In this document: positions 49,901-63,167 of the stretch, in pieces
Position numbering within the stretch: position 1 is the stretch's first letter
Layout of the letters: each line of letters begins with the position of its first letter
Assembly: GCF_000189635.1 (NCBI RefSeq)
Contig: NW_002476559.1
Span: 1,612,001-1,676,000 of the forward strand
Origin: Tetrahymena thermophila SB210
Taxonomy: Eukaryota; Ciliophora; Oligohymenophorea; Hymenostomatida; Tetrahymenidae
Direction of reading: 5' to 3'
DNA: 64,000 nt
Program-made: the position numbers and the translations under genes
The notes under the pieces: generated by a model
What the model was told of the DNA's origin: nothing
Seen by the model: only the letters and a program-made list of their open reading frames with translations
The model's database searches: none

Positions 49901-52900
49901 ATGTTAGACAATTATTGATAGTTCCTCCATTGCATGTTGCACATGTGTTGTTGCATTTAGTACACTAGTTATTTACCTTATTAGCATAAAATGAATCTGG
50001 GCATTGTGAAATACACGTGTTAGTAGTTTAGTCTAAAAACAAAGACCCACTACAGCTTAAACAGTTATTTGTATTTGGGCCATTGCAAGTAGAACAACTT
50101 AAATTACAAGGAGAGCACTAATTATTTGCTTATTGAAAAATTATTAAAATGAGTTTTATAAATTGGGTGTATAAAAGTTTAAAACTAAAAATACTGAAAG
50201 TAATAGTTAAATTTACATTAATTAGCATAGGTTCCTGATGGACAAGAAGGTAAACATTAGTTATTGTAGAGGTACTTTTAACCATTGCAACTAGTGCATG
50301 AATTCATATTACCTTAAGATAAATAAAATTAACTTAATACCTAATATATCTTATATTTTTTTATTTACCTGGGCTGATACAAGTAAAACAGCTTTAGTCG
50401 CAAACCTCACATTTATTGTTTGTAGTATTCTTATATTCACCAATTTAGCAGCTATTTTGGCAAGTATTTCCTGATGTACTCAAAAATAAATTACCTTGAC
50501 AACTTAAACAATTATTAGAAGCAGTACCTGAGCAAGAAGCACAAGTAGAATCACAGTTTTAGCAAGTAGGTGGAAAATTACTGTTTGCAAATTAATTTGT
50601 ATTACAAGTCGTGACACACTATTTAGTTTATGCTTAAAAATATCTGGAAGGGTAACTGCAAGATAAGCAATTCGAACTTGTTCCTCCGCTACAAGTGCTG
50701 CATGTAACATCGCAGGGTGAGCAAATATTCCCAACTTAATTTGCATAAGATCCATTAGGGCAAGTAGATTCACAAGTATTTGTTTTAGAATTGTAATATA
50801 AAAATCCCGAGCATGAGAGGCAGTTATTTTTGCTTGGCCCAGAACACGTAGCGCAAGTTGCATCACAATTAAGGCATTTAATTTAAGCATTATCTTAATA
50901 CTAATCTGAATTACAAGTTGAGACACAGGTATTTGAAGTAGATTAAAAATAAAGAGGTAAGCTACAACTAAGACAATTATTTAAATTAGGACCATTACAT
51001 GTTAAGCATGAGGTATTACAGGGAAGACATTAATTATTGTTCAGGGCTATTAATTTAAAATATTCATCTAAATTAAAATACTAGAAAATAAATAAATACC
51101 CTAATTTGCATAAGTTTTGCTAGGGCAAGTAGAAATGCACTGGTTATTGTAAAGATATGTTTAACCATTACAACTCAAGCAAGAAGAAGAATTTCCTTTT
51201 AAAAATAAATAATTAAGAATTTTAATTTAATTAAAGTATAAATAATAAACCTGGATTTTAACAAGTATAACAAGAAGAATCGCATTACTGGCAGGTACCA
51301 TCACTTGTTCTTAGCCAATATTAAGCAGGACACGTTGATACACATTACCCACTCTGCTATATCAAATAATAATTTGCTTTACAAGAAGTACAAAAAGTTG
51401 CTTTAACAATTTATTAATAAAATTTTAAGATTATTTTTTAAATTAAGAATTAAATAAATAAATACATGATGTACTACAAGTTTTGCAGCTAAAATCACAA
51501 TCTTTGCAAGTCGAAGGAGTGTTTTAATAAGTATTTGATGGGCAAGATGATAGGCAAACATTATTATACAAAAAATAAGAGGCTTGGCAAGTTAAACATC
51601 CTTATGCATTGCAACTTATGCAATTCTAAGAACACTAAATTCATAAATTTCATAAAAATATTAATTTCAAATAGTTTTAATTTGCTTTTAAAGCTTGTAA
51701 GTCAAAAAGAATCTTTTATTTTCTTAATCAAATTTTAAATACAAAGAAATTAGTAAAATTATTTTTAATAAGCAAAAAAATTGAATCACTGAAAAAAGAA
51801 CAAAATTTTATTTATTTAATTATAATAAAACAAAATTAAAAAATTACAAAATCAACTAGGACATATAGGTTACTTAGAGCAAATGACTCAGTTTAGACAT
51901 TAGAGACTAAATTAGAGTAAAAAGTAATGTTTAATTGATTAGAAGAGTGAGTAAAGTTAACAACAGCTGGCTGATTTAAATCTTTGTAGCTTCCATATCC
52001 ACAAATATTGCTATTTCCGCTATTAGAATTAAACTAAAATGATTATTTAATTGTACCATCAACTGCTAACTAAAAACTCTCATTATTCCATTAATCAATT
52101 TTCCATATCACAAATCCAATTCTAATTGACCAATGAGGTGCTCTAGTGAAAAATGAGAAATATAAATAATAATCTATAAAATTTTTGAATTAATCATTAC
52201 AATCCTGTCCATATTCTAGTAATGCTTGCACCACTTCCTGAAAGCCAGAATCCTCCAAGTAAATGATTGGTTCCACAGTTTGTAGTTAGTGCCCCACTTT
52301 ATCCAAACTATGATTTTAACCCTTTAAAATTACTTACTGTTAAACCCATTCCAGTAATTTCACTTTATCCAAAATATCCATTATAAAGGCCACTCAGAAG
52401 ATATTATCCATCTATATTGAATTTTATTAAATAATTGTTTTTTTTTTATTAAATTTTATATAAATATCAAATTGATTTCAGTTAATTACTAAAAAGTTTT
52501 ATTGTTATTTGAAATATTTATTTTTAAATAAATAAAAAGTTTTCTATGGAATGAATAAAATATTTTAAAATTTTTTCAAAGAAACTTAAATTAATTAATT
52601 AAATATTGATTTAAATAATGTCTTTTGATGATAAATTGATAAATTATTTTTTTAATTTTAGGGAAATTTTATTTTGATTGATGATTTTATAAAATATATT
52701 TTTACTGATCAGGGTTGATGAGAAATCTACGCATGTATTAGAAACTAAAGTTGATGTTTAAGGACAAGAGGTAACACAATATCCTTATGATAAATAAAAA
52801 CCCTACTTGCATTAGGTACAATTTTGGTTTTAAGAATCAGAGGCATTGCAGTTTGTGGTATAGTCGCTTATGCATATGTTACTTATATTACTTTTGACAT

Positions 52901-53777
52901 AACCCTAAGGACAAGTAGCAACACAGGAGTATTAGTGTTATATAAAGCCAATACTGCATTTGCATGTGTTTCCATTTATAATTGAATTTTAAGGACAAGA
53001 TTTACATTAATTCTTAAAATAATATTTTAAATATTAATTTTACATTTTTAAATTTAAAATTATTTTTGAAGTTTTTAATGAAAAAAATTAAAATGTAAAT
53101 AAAAAATATAAAATTTATTCTAAATTTCAAATATTACACTTGAAGGACCATTGCATGTAGCACAACTATAATGACAGGTATCAACATATAAGTAGTAGTT
53201 TTTAAAGAGAAACCCTTTCCAAGCTTAGTTAAGAATGCCTTCTTGAGGAATTAATTATACAGTCACAGAATTGCTAGTGTGAGTAACATTTTTAAAGTAT
53301 AAGATCAATTCATCGTTCCAGTTAAATAGTAAATTTGAGCAAATGTTTAAACCATCAAAAGGACCTTTAGAGATAGTGTCTTAAACACTATCTAATTATA
53401 TTTAAATGTAATCTCCAAGATTCTAATCAATAGGACCATATAACACAAGATCAAATCTTATAGAAAGGCTCCAGTGAGGTGGTAAATTATTATAGGTCTT
53501 TGATTGTAGATTTAGCTTAAGAATTCCATTATAATTTTAATTTCCACTCCAGTCTACAAAGTTAGTAACATCACAACTTCCGATAGCATTTGGTATAGAC
53601 CAACCGTTTGCTGTAGATTGATTAGGGTTAGTAAATTCTTGAGAAACAAGATACTCAGCTTTATTTTTATTGTACTATATTAATTAATTAAAATAATAAG
53701 ATTTACTTACATTAAATGGTAAATGAAATTAATTGAAGCACTAGTGCTAATTTTAGCAATTATTTATTTTCTGTCAT
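46904..53777 (-). CDS. very large Cys-repeat surface protein with C-terminal membrane module (paralogue A)
   Basis: The start ATG (CAT at 53775-53777) opens a signal peptide (MTENKQLLKLALVLQLISFT). A first intron at 53659-53710 leads to a beta-rich domain (GWSIPNAIGSCDVTNF ... PPHWSLSIRFDLVLYGP). A Cys segment and a second such domain follow (TNCGTNHLLGGFWLSGSG, about 52400-51870). Then come about 3.4 kb of furin-like repeats, roughly 50 residues each, built from CxxC pairs such as TCxTCSG and NxCLSCS (about 51700-48200). A hydrophobic helix (QIIVYILISKTVLWVFSSII) lies near 48150, then a polar linker with YNRRRPRK (about 47770). An intron beginning GTAAGATAAA follows, then LGNEWVELFSFYDPF and further helices including ADLWFWLIPK. 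The stop is TGA 46904-46906. The same architecture occurs in 56110-63167. Predicted type I-like ectodomain with a multi-pass end; function is unknown. Interior introns are not all resolved. Confidence 0.8.
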
Positions 53778-55403
53778 TTTTATCAAATAAAAGTTTTTGT
53801 GCTTTTTCTTTATATTTTTTAGTATTTTTGAAAATATTTAAGATTAAGTTATTATTTAGCCAAATAATGCTAATATATAAATTTGCATGTCGCATTATAT
53901 TATTAGTAGCTTTATTACTATCTTAATTTATAAATTTTAAGTTTTGCATAATCTCAACTTAATTAAAAATAGGATCTTTTTCTTTATTTAGTGGTATTAA
54001 TTAAGTTTATTAAGTATCTAATTAGTGGAGATTTTGAATTTCTTTTAAGCTAATGTAATCTATTTGAAATATATAATTAAAACAGTTTGAAGCTTAATAT
54101 GCGTCATACTTTGATTATCTGATGATAATACGAAAGATAAAATAGCAAAATTTAGCGTCACGTATAAATATCACATTTACTAATTTAAAGTAAAAACTCT
54201 TTTAGGAAATTTACTCATTTAAAAAAATTGAAGAATTTTATAAAATTACAAAGTCATTCAATCACACACTAACTAACTATCTAATATATTTAAATTTAAG
54301 AATAATAATGTGTCTTAGAAATAAATTAATCTAAATTGATTAAAGGAGATAACTATATATTTAAACCATTTAAATAAACTCTTGAACAATTAATGAAGGA
54401 TTTTGTTTCGCTTTAAATTCAATTGTTGTTTAAATTTCTAACAATCTGTATTTGAAATTTATTTTTAAAATTTCGTATTAGATATTATTAAAAAAATATT
54501 TGTTTGTATTTATTAAGATACATGCTTTGCTAATTTTCTAGTAATTATTACGTATGATAATATTTTGAAAAATAGCACATTCTGTCAACATTAATTACTG
54601 ATTTATTTATCTCTTTTTGAACTACTCAAAGATTTAATTATTTTTTTATGATTATTAAGTATATTACTGTGCTTACGTAATCTAAGTCTGTTGTAAATTA
54701 TTTAGATATGCGTTAGGGTTTTAATAATTTAGTTTCAAAGTGAAATACTCATAAATTTTACATTTACAACTTAAATGAAAATTATAAATTAATTATTTTA
54801 TTTGTTTTCTTTTTGAAAATATTTTTATTTGCTTTTATAAATATTTTATTTACTTTTTTAATAGCAATAAAAAAGATATTCATTTATTAATTAACTTATT
54901 TTATAATACTAATTATAATAGTGAAATTTGTTAGCTGTGGGATATTATTAATTTTTCTTATTTGTTTTCAAAAATTGTAATATATTTATTATTAATTTAC
55001 AGCAAATTTTAATCCTTAATACTGGTAAAATATAATTTAGATTGCGTAATAATAGCTAAGGTAATGATGTAGATGCATGCATAATTATTTACTTATCACT
55101 CATTTCATTTTATGGCATTAAATGATTCTTTAAAAAAATTATATACTATTCTTATGTGTTCAATAAATTATACATACTTAAATTTCAATTATGTTAATAT
55201 TGTTTTACATTTTGATTAATTTCTTTAAATAATTTTCAACAACTAATATTTACTCATGAAAATTAAGAGATATATATAAGTGATAAGTATATATACTATA
55301 TAAATCACATTTAAGCGTAAGATAATAGACTTTAATTGAAGTGATTTTTTGAATCAAAATTTATTCATTTCAATTTAAAAATATGTTTACTGTTTAAATA
55401 TTT
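53778..55403. other. intergenic region upstream of Cys-repeat gene A
   Basis: 1.6 kb of AT-rich DNA, presumably holding the promoter of the minus-strand gene that starts at 53777. No gene is recognised. A 19-base exact match (ATAGGATCTTTTTCTTTAT) links 53969 with the tail of gene A at about 47547, which may be chance. Confidence 0.55.
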
Positions 55404-55430
55404 ATATAGTGGTCCCCACTATATTTGGGA
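55404..55430 (-). repeat. palindromic end resembling a Tc1/mariner terminal inverted repeat
   Basis: ATATAGTGG (55404-55412), TCC, CCACTATAT (55416-55424) form a perfect 9-bp inverted repeat, followed by TTGGGA. The TATA start, the GTGGTCCCC core and the position about 60-80 bp beyond the transposase C-terminus fit the 3' end of a Tc1/mariner-type element. The partner repeat at the other end is not seen. Confidence 0.5.
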
Positions 55431-55478
55431 AATAGATAAAATAATATGTAAATATTTATTAACCCTCAATAATTTATT

Positions 55479-55740
55479 TTCTCTCCTTTATATTTGATAA
55501 TATCGCATCTATTCTACCAACTTCTGATATAAGAAATACACTAGTAGGAGCTTTTGACTTCCAATTTTTTTTTATTGATTTTATTAAATTTGATTAAGAT
55601 GTTGGAAAATCTTCTTAAATTTTTAGCTTTAACCAATTTCAAAGATTCTCTATTGGATTTATATCTGGTGAATAAGGAGGTAAATCTGAAATTCAATTAA
55701 TTTAGCTATCTTTTACAATTTTTTAGACTGTGTTTGACAT
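55479..55740 (-). pseudogene. Tc1/mariner-type transposase remnant (C-terminal DDE region)
   Basis: Reading the minus strand from the ATG at 55740, with TAA/TAG as Gln, the frame contains DLPPYSPDINPIENL, the signature around the last catalytic acid of Tc1/mariner/IS630 transposases. It continues NWLKLKIQEDFPTSQ and IKKNWKSKAPTSVF, the normal C-terminal order. Only about 87 codons are preserved, against about 340 in a full element. Two in-frame TGA codons (55693-55695 and 55639-55641) interrupt it. The second sits at the nearly invariant Trp of PIENLW, and the first two residues before SDLPPYSPD, where Trp or another hydrophobic residue is plausible. Upstream sequence up to about 55850 may hold more decayed coding. 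The element is truncated toward the neighbouring gene at 56110. It is not expected to be active. Confidence 0.85.
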
Positions 55741-56109
55741 CTTAATTAATGTAAAAATATTATAAAATCAATTATACATTTAATTTAATATTTAAAATTA
55801 TAAACTGTAGTTACTTAATAATAAAAACAGATCCCTATTCTCCTAAATTTTTTACTATTACATTTGTTAAAATATTTTAGTAAATGTATTAATAAATTTT
55901 TTTTACACAAAAAATTGTGAAAATACAATATATATAAACAAATTTGTTAAAATATGATAAGAAGAATGAAAAATTTAAAAAATACAAAAATTAGATAAAA
56001 TATTGCCATCTGTAACAACACATTTAGATATATTTTTAATTTAGGATTAAATATATTTATTTTGATATTTAATTTCTTCTTTTCTATTTTTTATTTAATA
56101 AATATTGAT

Positions 56110-59100
56110 TCAGCTTTTTATTTTATTAATAAAATATTTATTTTTTAATCCGTTTGTTATGCTGTTTGGATTTAGAGTATTCAAAAATTTAACAGTACTC
56201 AAATATTTAAAAAGACCTAATAGCTACTGCAAAATTAAAAAATCAGCTGTAAAAGTTATGAGATATTGAAAGCTCCAACTGTGATCCATGCTATAATTAA
56301 CTTAGAAAATTTTTGGAATAAACCAAAACCAAAAATCAGCACCTAAGGCTCCCAGAAAAATAATCATAGATAATAAATTACCAAAGCTTGTCTATTTAGT
56401 AATCAAAAGCAGTATTTTTTCAAAAACAAGCTTCAAACATAAACCAGAAGCAAGGCAAGCAGAAATGTAATACTTTGGTGACTAATGTTTGTTTTTAAAG
56501 TAATTATAAATAGAAAATTATTTTTAATTAAATATTTTTACAAATTTGAAATATTCGCAGATGAAGAAAAACATGTGATATTTTAGGTAAATAAGAGTTA
56601 TCCTGCAAATTCTCTTTAAATTAGGATCATAAAATGTAAAAAGTTCAACCCATTCATTTCCAAGCTAAATTTATTAAAAGTTTTAATATCAAAATTTGTT
56701 AAAAAAATTTACTATTGAGTATTTTAGTTTCTAATTAGGTTGATATTTTGAGATTGGCAATTTATCTGCTTTATTAGCAAATTAATTATATGGTGCGACA
56801 GTAGATGCAACTTCTGATTGATCTTGCAATTATCTTTTACTTGTAATAGGAGATGATTCTATAATATTAACTTATGATGAAAGAGCATTCATGCTGAGTT
56901 AAGATGATTTAATTATATTTGCCTTTAAAATAAATTAAGTTTTTCTTGGCCTTCTTCTATTGTAGCCTTTTGGACTATATTCTTCTTAATTTTATTAATT
57001 TACTTCTGACTTTGCATTTACGTGATTACTTTCTGCTTACAAATCAAATTAATTATCGAATTAAACTGGAAATCTTTCATTTTAGTTGAATGTAGGAAGT
57101 TATTCCTTTTCATTCATGCCTTATTATTTTATTTTATCTGTATCTGAATCTTTCAGTGCTTCTAATTGATTCTATCCATCATAGGGAACTTTTTTCAATT
57201 TTTTTCTTACTGGTGAGTCATTTCTTTCAAAATTTAATTATTTTTCTATTAAGTTTGATGGTACTACTGTTAAATTTTAAGCTTTTTTGTTTTTTTAATC
57301 TTGGATTATACCAATTATAGAAGATATTATCCATATAAGTGTTTTTGCAAATAAAATGTAAACAATAATTTATTTTTTAGGCCTAAGGCTAGTACAATCA
57401 CTTTCTGATGGCCCACTGCAATTAGATAAACAAGAATTATTGCAAGAAAGGCATTACTTTTAAGTATTTTGCATCAAATAGGTCCCTTAAGGACAATCAC
57501 TTAAGCACTTTGAATTATATTTAATCAATAAATTTTGACATTCAGTGCACTATTTTAATTTAAATTATTAATTAATTAAAAGCATATTAAATTCAAAAAG
57601 TTTTTAATTTATTGAACTATTTTTTACTTAATCTATATTATCTCCTTAGCAATTTTTACATGAAGGGTGACATTTGGAACATTTGTCTTAATTTATAAAA
57701 TAACCATCTCCACATTTATCTACACAAGCTTATTCTTTGAAATATGTGCCTTTTTATAATTAACATAGGGTTTTATTAAGTTAAATTTTGTATTAAAATA
57801 TATGAATTTTTTACCTGATGAACACTCTAAACACTCATTAGCTGATGGGCCACTGCAACTTTAGCATGAACTATAACAGGGTTAGCATTAATTTGTAGAC
57901 GTATCAGTGTAAAACCCTGAAGGACAAGTTTAGATACAATAATTTTTATAATTAATTAACGGTGGTTAGCAACTTAAACAAAAATTAACAGAATTGCATG
58001 TTTTGCAAGAAGAATTACATAAAGAGCATTTATTATTCTGTATATCTTAAAAATAACCATCAGGACATGTGCTAGCACATTGATTTTGATATAAAAACCT
58101 TTTTTTAAATTAAAAAATTATTTTAATTAGAAAAAAATATATATATACATTGATCCTGAGCATGATTAGCATTAATTATTTGTTGGGCCGCTGCAAGATG
58201 AGCAAGAAAAATGGCATGGTTCGCAAGTCGCATCAGTATTATCTAGAAATTGATTTTGTTAACAGTTTTCTTCACAAGTATTTGTTGCTTATTAGAAGTA
58301 CCGAGGTAATGCACATTTTAAGCAATTTGTTGGAGAGCTTCCTGAACAAGTTGAACAACTTGCATCACATTTTGAGCATGTATTATTCTAAGTATTTTAA
58401 TAATATCCATCTTGACAGTTGCTTTTGCACATATTTTAATCTAAATAAAGGCTCTAAGAGCATGAAAGGCATTATGTATTTTGTGGTCCAGAGCATGATT
58501 AGCAAGAAGAATCACAGTCAAGACACTAAACTGTTGTGCTATCTTTATACTAGTTTTAATCACAGTTGGCAACACATTTTTTATTAATTGAATTATAATA
58601 TAAAGGAAGTGTACATGATTCACAGTTTGTGCTTAAACTACCGTTACATGTTTTACAACTTGGATCACACTGTTTGCAAGTATTACTACTTAAATCAGCA
58701 AAGTATGAATCAGGACAGGTACTTACACACTACTTTGTATTTCCATCAAAGTAAAGCGATCCACTACATGATAAGCACTCATTTTTACTAGGACCAGAGC
58801 ATGACGCACAACTACTATCACAAGAACTGCAAGTAGCAGTTGAATTATCTTAATACTGGTTAGATTAGCAACTCTAAACACAAGAGCTACTTGATACTTC
58901 ATAATACAAAGGTAAAGCACATGAAGAACACCCTTATACCCCTCCGTTTGTACAGGTAGTACAAGTTTAATCGCAAGCCTAGCAAGTTCCCAATAAAAGA
59001 TCCATATATTATCCATTTGAGCAAGAACTAGTACAAGTATTTGAGGCTAAATCAAATAAAAGAGGGAGATTACAAGACAAACAATTATTTATTTACCCTC

Positions 59101-62100
59101 CATTGCATGTTGAGCATGAACTATTACATTTTGAGCATTGATTATTTAATGAGTTTTAATAATAAGAGAGTGGACAATTTGAAACACATGTATTTGTATT
59201 TAAATCTAAAAAAAGAGAACCACTACAACTCAAGCAGTTATTTTAACCTCCTCCAGAACAGCTTGCACAGCTTGAGTTGCAATTAATACATGTTGCTGAT
59301 GAACTGTCTTGGTACTAATTTATATTACATGTAATTACACATTATCCTGATGTTTATTGATAGTATTTTGGTAGAGTACAAGACATGCACTAGGTGTTAC
59401 TTGGACCATTACATGTAGTACAGGTTGGATCGCAAGGTGTACATTGATTAATACTTGCATTTAAATAAGTGCCGTTTGGACAAGTTGTCACGCATGATTT
59501 TGTGGTAGAATCTAAGAAATTCGATCCATGGCATGATAAACAATTTGTTTAAGTAGGTCCAGAACATGTTGCACAGCTTGGATCACAATCTAAACACACT
59601 GGGGTTGGGCTGATTAAGCTATATTGATTTGTATTGCACTGCAAAACACATGTTTTAGATGAAGGTTAGAAAAAACTAGGACTTTAGCATGAGAGACAGT
59701 TGTTTGGCTAGCTTCCAGAGCAAGTAAAACAACTTGAATCGCAAGTTGTACATTTATTATTAGCTGAATTTTAAAACTCGTGGTTCTAACATTATGTTGT
59801 GCATATATTTCCTGAAGTACTTAAATAAAAATTTCCTGAACAGCTTAAACAGTTGTTAGGAGCTGTACCAGAGCAAGTTTTACATGTAGGATCACAATTT
59901 TAACAAGTTGGTGGTGATGTACTTTTTGCATACTAGTTAGTGTTGCATTAAGTAACACATTGAGATGTAAGTGGCTAAAAATATCTTGATGGAAAAGTGC
60001 AAGATAAGCAATTAGAGCTTGTTCCACCGTTACAAGTAAGGCATGTTGTGTCACATTAAGAACAAACATTACCATTAGAATTTGGATAAGTACCATCAGG
60101 ACATGTCGATTAACAAGTTTTAGTTACAGAATTAAAATACAAAGATCCTTAACAAGATAAACAATTGCTGCTGCTAGATCCTGAACAAGTATTACATGAT
60201 GGATGACAAGGTTCACATTTATTATTCGCTGTATTTTTAAATTCACTACTTAAACAATTGATTGTGCAAGTGTTTCCTGAAGTGCTTAAAAATAAAAACC
60301 CTGAACAGCTTTAACAATTATTTGAACTTCCTGAGCATGTGGTGCATGTTAAATTACAATTAATACACTTTGATAAGCTATTATCTGCATATTAGTTAGA
60401 GTTGCAGCTTGAAACGCATGTCGAAGTCGAAGATTACAAATAAAAAGACAAAGGACAACTTGTACAATTATTCGAATTTGGTCCATTGCATGTAGAGCAA
60501 TTAGAATTACATGGTAAACATTGATTATTATTTGTAGCTAATATTTTAATTGTTAAAATTAAGCTTTGCAATTTTTAATAAAAGAAAAAAATAATATTTT
60601 TATGAACAAAAGTATCTAGAAATTACCTGTATTAGCATAAGTACCACTTGGACAAATAGAAATACATTATTTATTATAAAGATAATTAGTTCCGCTACAA
60701 CTAGTACAAGAAGTTTAATTTCCTAATTAATGAAAGAAATGTTTTGAATTGTAAAAATTATGATATTGTTTTTTACCTGGACTCGTACATGTATAACAAG
60801 ATTAATCACACTATTAGCAAGTTCCATCACTAACTCTTGGCCATTAGGCTTAAGGACAACTAGATACACAACTACCATTTAATTAAATTAAATAGTTAGG
60901 AGAGTTACATGAAGTACAAAATGTTGCTTTTTTATAAAAAATATCACTTATTATTAAAAAAAAAACCCAATATTAATTTTAGTCTTAAAACAAAAACAAT
61001 AAATACCTGAGTTGCTACATGTTTTACAGTTACTGTTACAGTCTGTGCATGTTGTTGAATTACTTAAATAAGTATTAGTTGGACAAGTTTAAACACATGC
61101 TGATTTATATAAGAAATATGAGGCTTGGCAAGTCAAACAACCTTAAGCGCTACAAATAAGACAATTAGAAGAACACTGTTAATATTGAAAAATAATTTAA
61201 ATAAAAATAGCATGAAAGCAGAGCACTAATAAAATAATTACAAAGTCAACAAGTACATAAAGGTTGCTAATACCAAAAGACTCTGTCTTCACATCTGAAA
61301 CCAAATCAGTATAAAATTTTAAATTAAAGCTGCTTGAAGTATGAGTAATATTAACAATTTATTATAAATTTTGATCATTATTATTAGTTCCAAAACCGCA
61401 AATGTTATTATTACCACTACCTACTGAAAATTAAATAGTTTTTTTATTTTATCCATCAACAGAGACAAAAAAATTTTCATTATTCCATTGATCAATTTTC
61501 CATACTGTAAAGCCTATTCTAATAGACCAATGAGGAGCTCTAATACATTTAAAAAATGCAATTTAATTAAATAAATTGACAAATATTTATTTACAATCCT
61601 GTCCAAGACCTACTAATGCTGGAACCTGACCCAGAAAGCCAAAATCCTCCTAATAAATGATTAGAACCACAATTCGTAGTTAAAGCTCCACTTTAGCCAA
61701 AGCTAGACATGAATCCTTTAAAGTTACTCACAGAAAGCCCCAAACCTGTAATTTCACTTTATCCAAAGTATTAATTAAATAAACCATTTAGCAGATATTA
61801 TCCATCTATATAATAATGTTTGTTTTAGAAAATAGATTTGAAGAAAAAATTTTTATTTCGATTTTATTTAAATTAAAACTATTTAATGATTAAAAAATGC
61901 TAATTTGATATTTCCAAATATTAAAATGAAAAAATTTACTTATCAATGTAGTTGAAAAATCTACACAAGTGCCTGAATTTAGTGAGGAAGTTTATGGACA
62001 AACATTTACACATTAACCTTAATATATATAATAGCCTGGTTTACATTATGAACAAAGTTGAGTTGACGAATTATAAGTTAAGCAATTAATTGAAAAATCT

Positions 62101-63167
62101 GAAATGCATTTATTTTCTGTTTAACTTTTAGTAAAACCTGCTGGACAGCTTGTAACACAAACATACTTATGTTAAATGTACCCGCTGACACAAGTACAAG
62201 AGCTACCACTTTTTAATGAATTAGCTGGACAGGTTAAACATTAATTCTAAATTTAATTAAAAAAAACGGTTAAGATTTATTTCTTAAAAACTTATTTGAT
62301 ATCATTTTTATAAATTCTAAACTACCATAAAACTTCAAAAGAGGCTTTAAAATTTTTAGCAATATTTAAATTAATGGTTTTTGTAATTAAAACTTTGAAA
62401 TATTCATTTAAAATTTTGGATTATGAGTAGAGTGAAATTAATTTGTATGGCTATATATTTTATTTTTTGGTTAAAAATGAAATAAAACTAATGTGAAATA
62501 AACAATGTAGAGTTACACTAGTAGGACCATTGCAAGTGGCACAACTATAATCGCAAGTGTCAACATATAAGTAATAATTTTTAAAACCAAATCCTTTATT
62601 TAGTTTACCAGATGGAGATTATGGTAAGATTTGAATAATAACAGATGATGAACTATGAGTAATATTTTTATGATATAAGATAAGCTCGTCAACGCACTAA
62701 ATGAAAAACACAATCTTATAGCAAATTACAATGCCATCTCCTTTATTATTTTTTGTATAAGTATCTTATAGATTTCCGTCAATAAAAATTTAAATTTAAT
62801 CTCCTTTGGTTTAATCAACATCACCATATAACAAAAGATCAAATCTTAAAGAAAGGCTCCAATGAGGTGGAAGAGAGGAATAAGTTTTTTACTATGAATT
62901 TTCTTAAAGTATACCATTTAAATTTTGATTTCCAGCCCAATCAATGAAATCAGACTATGTATTACATGTAGCAATTGTATTTTAGGACCAGCCAGTAGCT
63001 GAGCTTTAAGTAGGATCAGTGAAATCCTATGAAACCAAGAACTCAACTTTAAGGATTATTAATTATTTAGAATAAAATAGCATTTTAAATTAAAATTTAC
63101 CTTATCTTGTGAGTGTTAGAAGGATTGAAAAAAAAAATAGAAATATGTGATTTTTAAAAGCACTCAT
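56110..63167 (-). CDS. very large Cys-repeat surface protein with C-terminal membrane module (paralogue B)
   Basis: The start ATG (CAT at 63165-63167) opens a signal peptide (MSAFKNHIFLFFFSILLT). The intron at 63047-63100 leads to a beta-rich domain (GWSQNTIATCNTQSDFIDW ... PPHWSLSLRFDLLLYG), a Cys segment with YVDTCDYSCATCNGP, and a second beta-rich domain (about 61950-61230) ending VDF. Tandem furin-like repeats follow (CSSNCLICSAQGCLTC, NCKTCSN and many more) to about 57400. Then comes a helix (QIIVYILFAKTLIWIISSII), a polar linker with YNRRRPRK (about 56960), LGNEWVELFTFYDPN (about 56660) and further helices (SMIIFLGALGADFWFWFIPK). The stop is TGA 56110-56112. It is collinear with 46904-53777, so the two are tandem duplicates about 2.3 kb apart. 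No enzymatic motif is seen. Several introns in the repeat region are unresolved. Confidence 0.8.

Noticed and set aside
50504..50926. 140-codon minus-strand frame rich in Leu/Val/Ala
   Set aside because: It is out of frame with the Cys-repeat coding of gene A. Standard-code stops hide the true frame, and the true frame gives the regular Cys pattern.
53951..53990. 19-base identity to the tail of gene A near 47547
   Set aside because: Flanking bases do not align well. It is too short in AT-rich DNA to claim a duplicated fragment.
58150..60096. Several 60-145 codon frames on both strands
   Set aside because: They overlap the Cys-repeat array of gene B in other frames and lack any family motif.
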